Origin: JBKEDG01 sp047973085
GTDB lineage: Bacteria > Bacillota_I > Bacilli_A > JBKEDG01
DNA length: 25,216 bases
Direction of reading: 5' to 3'
Assembly (NCBI GenBank): GCA_047973085.1
Contig: JBKEBI010000017.1
Span: forward strand, 1 to 25,216
Shown: positions 22,668 to 25,216 of the stretch, piece after piece
How positions within the stretch are numbered: the stretch's first letter is position 1
Layout: each line of letters opens with the position of its first letter
Position numbers and translations under genes: made by a program
Notes under the pieces: model-generated
The model's database searches: none
What the model saw: only the letters and a program-made list of their open reading frames with translations
Told to the model about the DNA's origin: nothing

Positions 22668-25216
22668 ATGGATTTTATACATTTAAATATAAAGAGTCAT
22701 TATTCATTAATGCAAAGTTTACTTACTGTTGATGATTTAGTAAACTTGTCTAAAAAAAATGAATTTAGTGCAGTTGCATTATGTGATATAAATTCAACTT
22801 TTGGGCTTAATGAATTGTATTATAAATCTAATGATTTGAAACCTCTTTTAGGTGTAGAGCTGGAATTTTTAAATGATAGCTATATTCTATATGCTAAAAA
22901 CTATCAAGGACTACAAAATATTTATTATCTTACTACTCTAGTAAATAGAGGTGAATTAACATACGATATATTTTTTGAAAATGTTAGTGATGTAGTATGT
23001 ATTTTAAATGAAAACAGTAAAGTATATTCACAATTTTTAAAACATCAAGATGTTAGAAACTATTTTGAAAAAGTTTCTACATTTTTTGAAAATATATACT
23101 TTATTAGTACATATGAAGAAGTAAGTGTAATTGAGTTTTGCAAAATTTTTAAAATAAAAAAGCTATATGGATATGCAACAGTTTATGAAAAATATAGTGA
23201 TAAAAAATATTATAACTTGCTTAATTCTATAAAAAAGGGTGAGAACTATATTAGAACTAATGAAGGAAGTAATTGCTACTTTTATTCTAAAGATGAGATT
23301 CTTGAGCTAGTGAATGACGAAATTATTTTTAATACATCCGAACTTATTTCTTTATGTAATGTTGTCATTCCAACTGATAAAAAAGTTCCTATATTTGATG
23401 AAAGTGTTAATAGTGGAGAGTACTTACTTGCTTTATGTAAAAAAGGCTTATCAAAAAGAATAAATAGTATTAATGATATTTATATAGAAAGATTAAAATA
23501 TGAATTATCAGTTATAAATAAAATGGGATTTGCTGATTATTTTTTAATTGTGTATGATTATGTAAAATATGCAAAAACTCATAACATTATGGTTGGAGCT
23601 GGTAGAGGTAGTGCTGCAGGTAGCCTAGTGGCATATGTGCTTGGAATTACAGATATTGATCCAATTAAATACAATCTACTTTTTGAAAGATTTTTGAATC
23701 CAGAAAGAATTTCTTGGCCTGATATTGATGTAGATTTTGAGGATACAAGAAGAGATGAGGTCGTAAAATATGTTGCCAATAAATATGGTTATGAGCATGT
23801 AGGTGCAATTGCAACGTTTTCAACATTTGCAAGTAGGCAGGTAATGAGGGACTGTGCAAAAGCATTTGGTAAAAATAGTGTAGATATAAAGTATTTAACA
23901 GAACATATTATTCCCACTAATTCACTTAAACAAAATTATAGTGAAAATATTAAATTTAGAAATATTATTGAATCTAATGCAGAAAATGAAAGAATTTATC
24001 AATATGCATTAAGACTTGAGGGATTAGTTCGCCATATTAGTGTTCATGCTGCAGGAATTGTCGTTAGTTCTAGTAAGTTAGAAAAAACTATAGGTTGTAT
24101 TGAAGGTTATGATGTTGCTACAATTGCTTCTTCAATGGATAATCTTGAAAAAATGGGACTAATTAAAATGGATTTTTTAGGACTTAGAAATTTAACACTC
24201 TTAAAATCAGTTGTAAATTTAATTAAAAATAATACTAGTACTTATATTAATTTGAATGAAATAGATTTAAATGAAATAGATTTAAATGATAGTAAAGTTT
24301 TGCAGTTATTTTGTGATGCTCGTACGCTAGGAATTTTTCAGTTTGAAAGCGAAGGAATGAAAAAATTGCTTCGCAGTTTAAAACCAAAAAAGTTTTTGGA
24401 TTTAGCTGCTGCTAATGCATTGCATCGACCTGGACCAATGGACAATATTGATGAGTTTGTTGCTAGAGCTCACGGTAAAAAATTTGAATATATACACCCA
24501 GATTTAGAAGAAATTTTAAATGATACATATGGAATAATTGTCTATCAAGAACAAATTATGCAAATTGCAAGACATGTTGCAGGATTTTCATATGCTAAAG
24601 CAGATATTATGAGAAGTGCAATGAGTAAGAAAAATGAATCTAAACTATTGATGTTGAAAGAAGACTTTATTAAAAGTTCTGTTTCTAATGGTTATGATTT
24701 TGAAATAGTAGAGGAAATCTATAATTTAATTTTAAAATTTGCTAACTATGGATTTAACAAAGCGCATGCAGTTAGTTATAGTTATATTGGATATTTACTT
24801 GCATATTTAAAAACATACTATTTTAAATATTTTATGTGTGAGCTTTTAAATAATGTTACTACTAATAGCAATAAAGTATTTGAGTATATTAATGAATGTA
24901 GATTAAATAATGTTGAGATTGTCGGAGTCGATGTTAATTTAAGTGAGTCAAAATTTTGTATTAAGGATGAAAAAATAATTCTTCCTTTTACATTGGTAAA
25001 AGGTATAAATACCAGCCAAAGTGAACAAATTATTGAAGAGAGAAATTGTAGTAATTTTACAAATTTTCATGATTTTGTAACAAGGGTTGCAAAAAATGAT
25101 ATAAAATCTTCTATGATTGAAAATTTAGTATATTGCAATGCATTTGAAACGATTGATAATCATTCTAAAAGTGTGCAAATACAAGCAATAAATGGTATAA
25201 TAGATATGGTTAGTGT
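22668..25216 (+). CDS. dnaE: DNA polymerase III alpha subunit, DnaE type (3' end outside the window)
   Basis: An open frame of 849 codons that runs off the window without a stop. It is a C-family replicative polymerase of the DnaE class. The N-terminal PHP domain (about 1-200) starts FIHLNIKSHYSL. The palm follows, with GAGRGSAAGS from 310, the catalytic PDIDVDF (Asp352, Asp354, Asp356 region) and the third acidic site Asp502 in KMDFLGLRNLT. LHRPGPM and FNKAHAVSYSYIGY are conserved finger motifs. The PHP metal ligands are mostly lost (HLNIK in place of the HxH pattern, ALCDI in place of ALTDH), so proofreading activity is unlikely. AAAGGAGG lies five bases before the ATG. In Firmicutes this enzyme works beside PolC. 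The C-terminal OB and later domains are not in the window. Confidence 0.95.
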   Translation, partial: MDFIHLNIKSHYSLMQSLLTVDDLVNLSKKNEFSAVALCDINSTFGLNELYYKSNDLKPLLGVELEFLNDSYILYAKNYQGLQNIYYLTTLVNRGELTYDIFFENVSDVVCILNENSKVYSQFLKHQDVRNYFEKVSTFFENIYFISTYEEVSVIEFCKIFKIKKLYGYATVYEKYSDKKYYNLLNSIKKGENYIRTNEGSNCYFYSKDEILELVNDEIIFNTSELISLCNVVIPTDKKVPIFDESVNSGEYLLALCKKGLSKRINSINDIYIERLKYELSVINKMGFADYFLIVYDYVKYAKTHNIMVGAGRGSAAGSLVAYVLGITDIDPIKYNLLFERFLNPERISWPDIDVDFEDTRRDEVVKYVANKYGYEHVGAIATFSTFASRQVMRDCAKAFGKNSVDIKYLTEHIIPTNSLKQNYSENIKFRNIIESNAENERIYQYALRLEGLVRHISVHAAGIVVSSSKLEKTIGCIEGYDVATIASSMDNLEKMGLIKMDFLGLRNLTLLKSVVNLIKNNTSTYINLNEIDLNEIDLNDSKVLQLFCDARTLGIFQFESEGMKKLLRSLKPKKFLDLAAANALHRPGPMDNIDEFVARAHGKKFEYIHPDLEEILNDTYGIIVYQEQIMQIARHVAGFSYAKADIMRSAMSKKNESKLLMLKEDFIKSSVSNGYDFEIVEEIYNLILKFANYGFNKAHAVSYSYIGYLLAYLKTYYFKYFMCELLNNVTTNSNKVFEYINECRLNNVEIVGVDVNLSESKFCIKDEKIILPFTLVKGINTSQSEQIIEERNCSNFTNFHDFVTRVAKNDIKSSMIENLVYCNAFETIDNHSKSVQIQAINGIIDMVS
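24255..24284 (+). repeat. 15-nt tandem repeat inside dnaE
   Basis: The unit AATGAAATAGATTTA occurs twice head to tail (24255-24269 and 24270-24284) and a third copy begins. It encodes LNEIDLNEIDLND between the palm motifs, in a probably variable loop. The copies are identical, which suggests a recent slippage event. Confidence 0.8.

Noticed and set aside
190..25216. Reassigned TGA (code 4) as in Mycoplasma
   Set aside because: All genes are complete under the standard reading with no in-frame TGA and Trp encoded by TGG. Only the absence of TGA stops remains notable.
1..25216. CRISPR arrays, insertion sequences, prophage genes, toxin-antitoxin pairs, defence systems, tRNA or rRNA genes
   Set aside because: No spaced repeats, transposase or integrase motifs, tRNA-like cloverleaf arms or base-composition breaks were seen. 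The region is contiguous core-genome content.

Overview
This is a chromosomal stretch of housekeeping genes from a low-GC, AT-rich Gram-positive-type bacterium (Firmicutes/Bacillota). Three things point to the Bacilli side, including Erysipelotrichia or RF39-like uncultured lineages: lexA with a divergent small SOS gene followed by tkt and a YneF-family gene, a CdaA-CdaR-GlmM-GlmS cluster, and a Bacillus-type DnaE. The assignment is an inference from gene families and order; no rRNA or species marker is present. All 23 visible stop codons are TAA or TAG. No mobile element, CRISPR array, tRNA or rRNA was seen.

Layout. (1) Positions 1-189 hold only a terminator hairpin. (2) 190-1347 on the minus strand is a FabV/TER-type enoyl reductase. 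It is divergent from a tight ten-gene fatty-acid operon at 1563-9661: accB-accC-accD-accA-fabH-acpP-fabD-fabG-fabF-fabZ, closed by a clear terminator. The operon has every core FAS-II step except the enoyl reductase, which the divergent gene would supply. (3) 9724-15911 is a second operon: pgpA, cdaA, cdaR, glmM and glmS. It covers phosphatidylglycerol-phosphate dephosphorylation, c-di-AMP synthesis and its membrane partner, and UDP-GlcNAc precursor synthesis. It starts with a strong promoter framed by an inverted repeat. It ends in a hairpin shared with the convergent lexA. (4) 15910-16826 is the SOS control point. lexA and a divergent 58-residue membrane protein are separated by two mirror-image LexA boxes that sit on their promoters. 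(5) 16878-20474 holds transketolase, a YneF-family protein, a TauE/SafE permease and an MntP-family manganese exporter. (6) 20544-22637 is polynucleotide phosphorylase. From 22668 to the window end is the first ~849 codons of DNA polymerase III alpha (DnaE).

How the genes fit together. The acc genes make malonyl-CoA. FabD loads it on ACP, FabH starts the chain, and FabF, FabG and FabZ with the FabV-type reductase elongate it. PgpA acts downstream in phospholipid synthesis. GlmS and GlmM make glucosamine-1-phosphate for the wall, under the same promoter as the c-di-AMP cyclase. The window is therefore rich in envelope-building genes, followed by DNA-damage response, RNA decay and replication. 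I did not find a clearly new multi-gene system. The best leads are the SOS-controlled micro-membrane-protein, the lone FabV arrangement with its possible shared operator, the absence of TGA stops, the acidic CdaA tail and the Cys-rich MntP loop.
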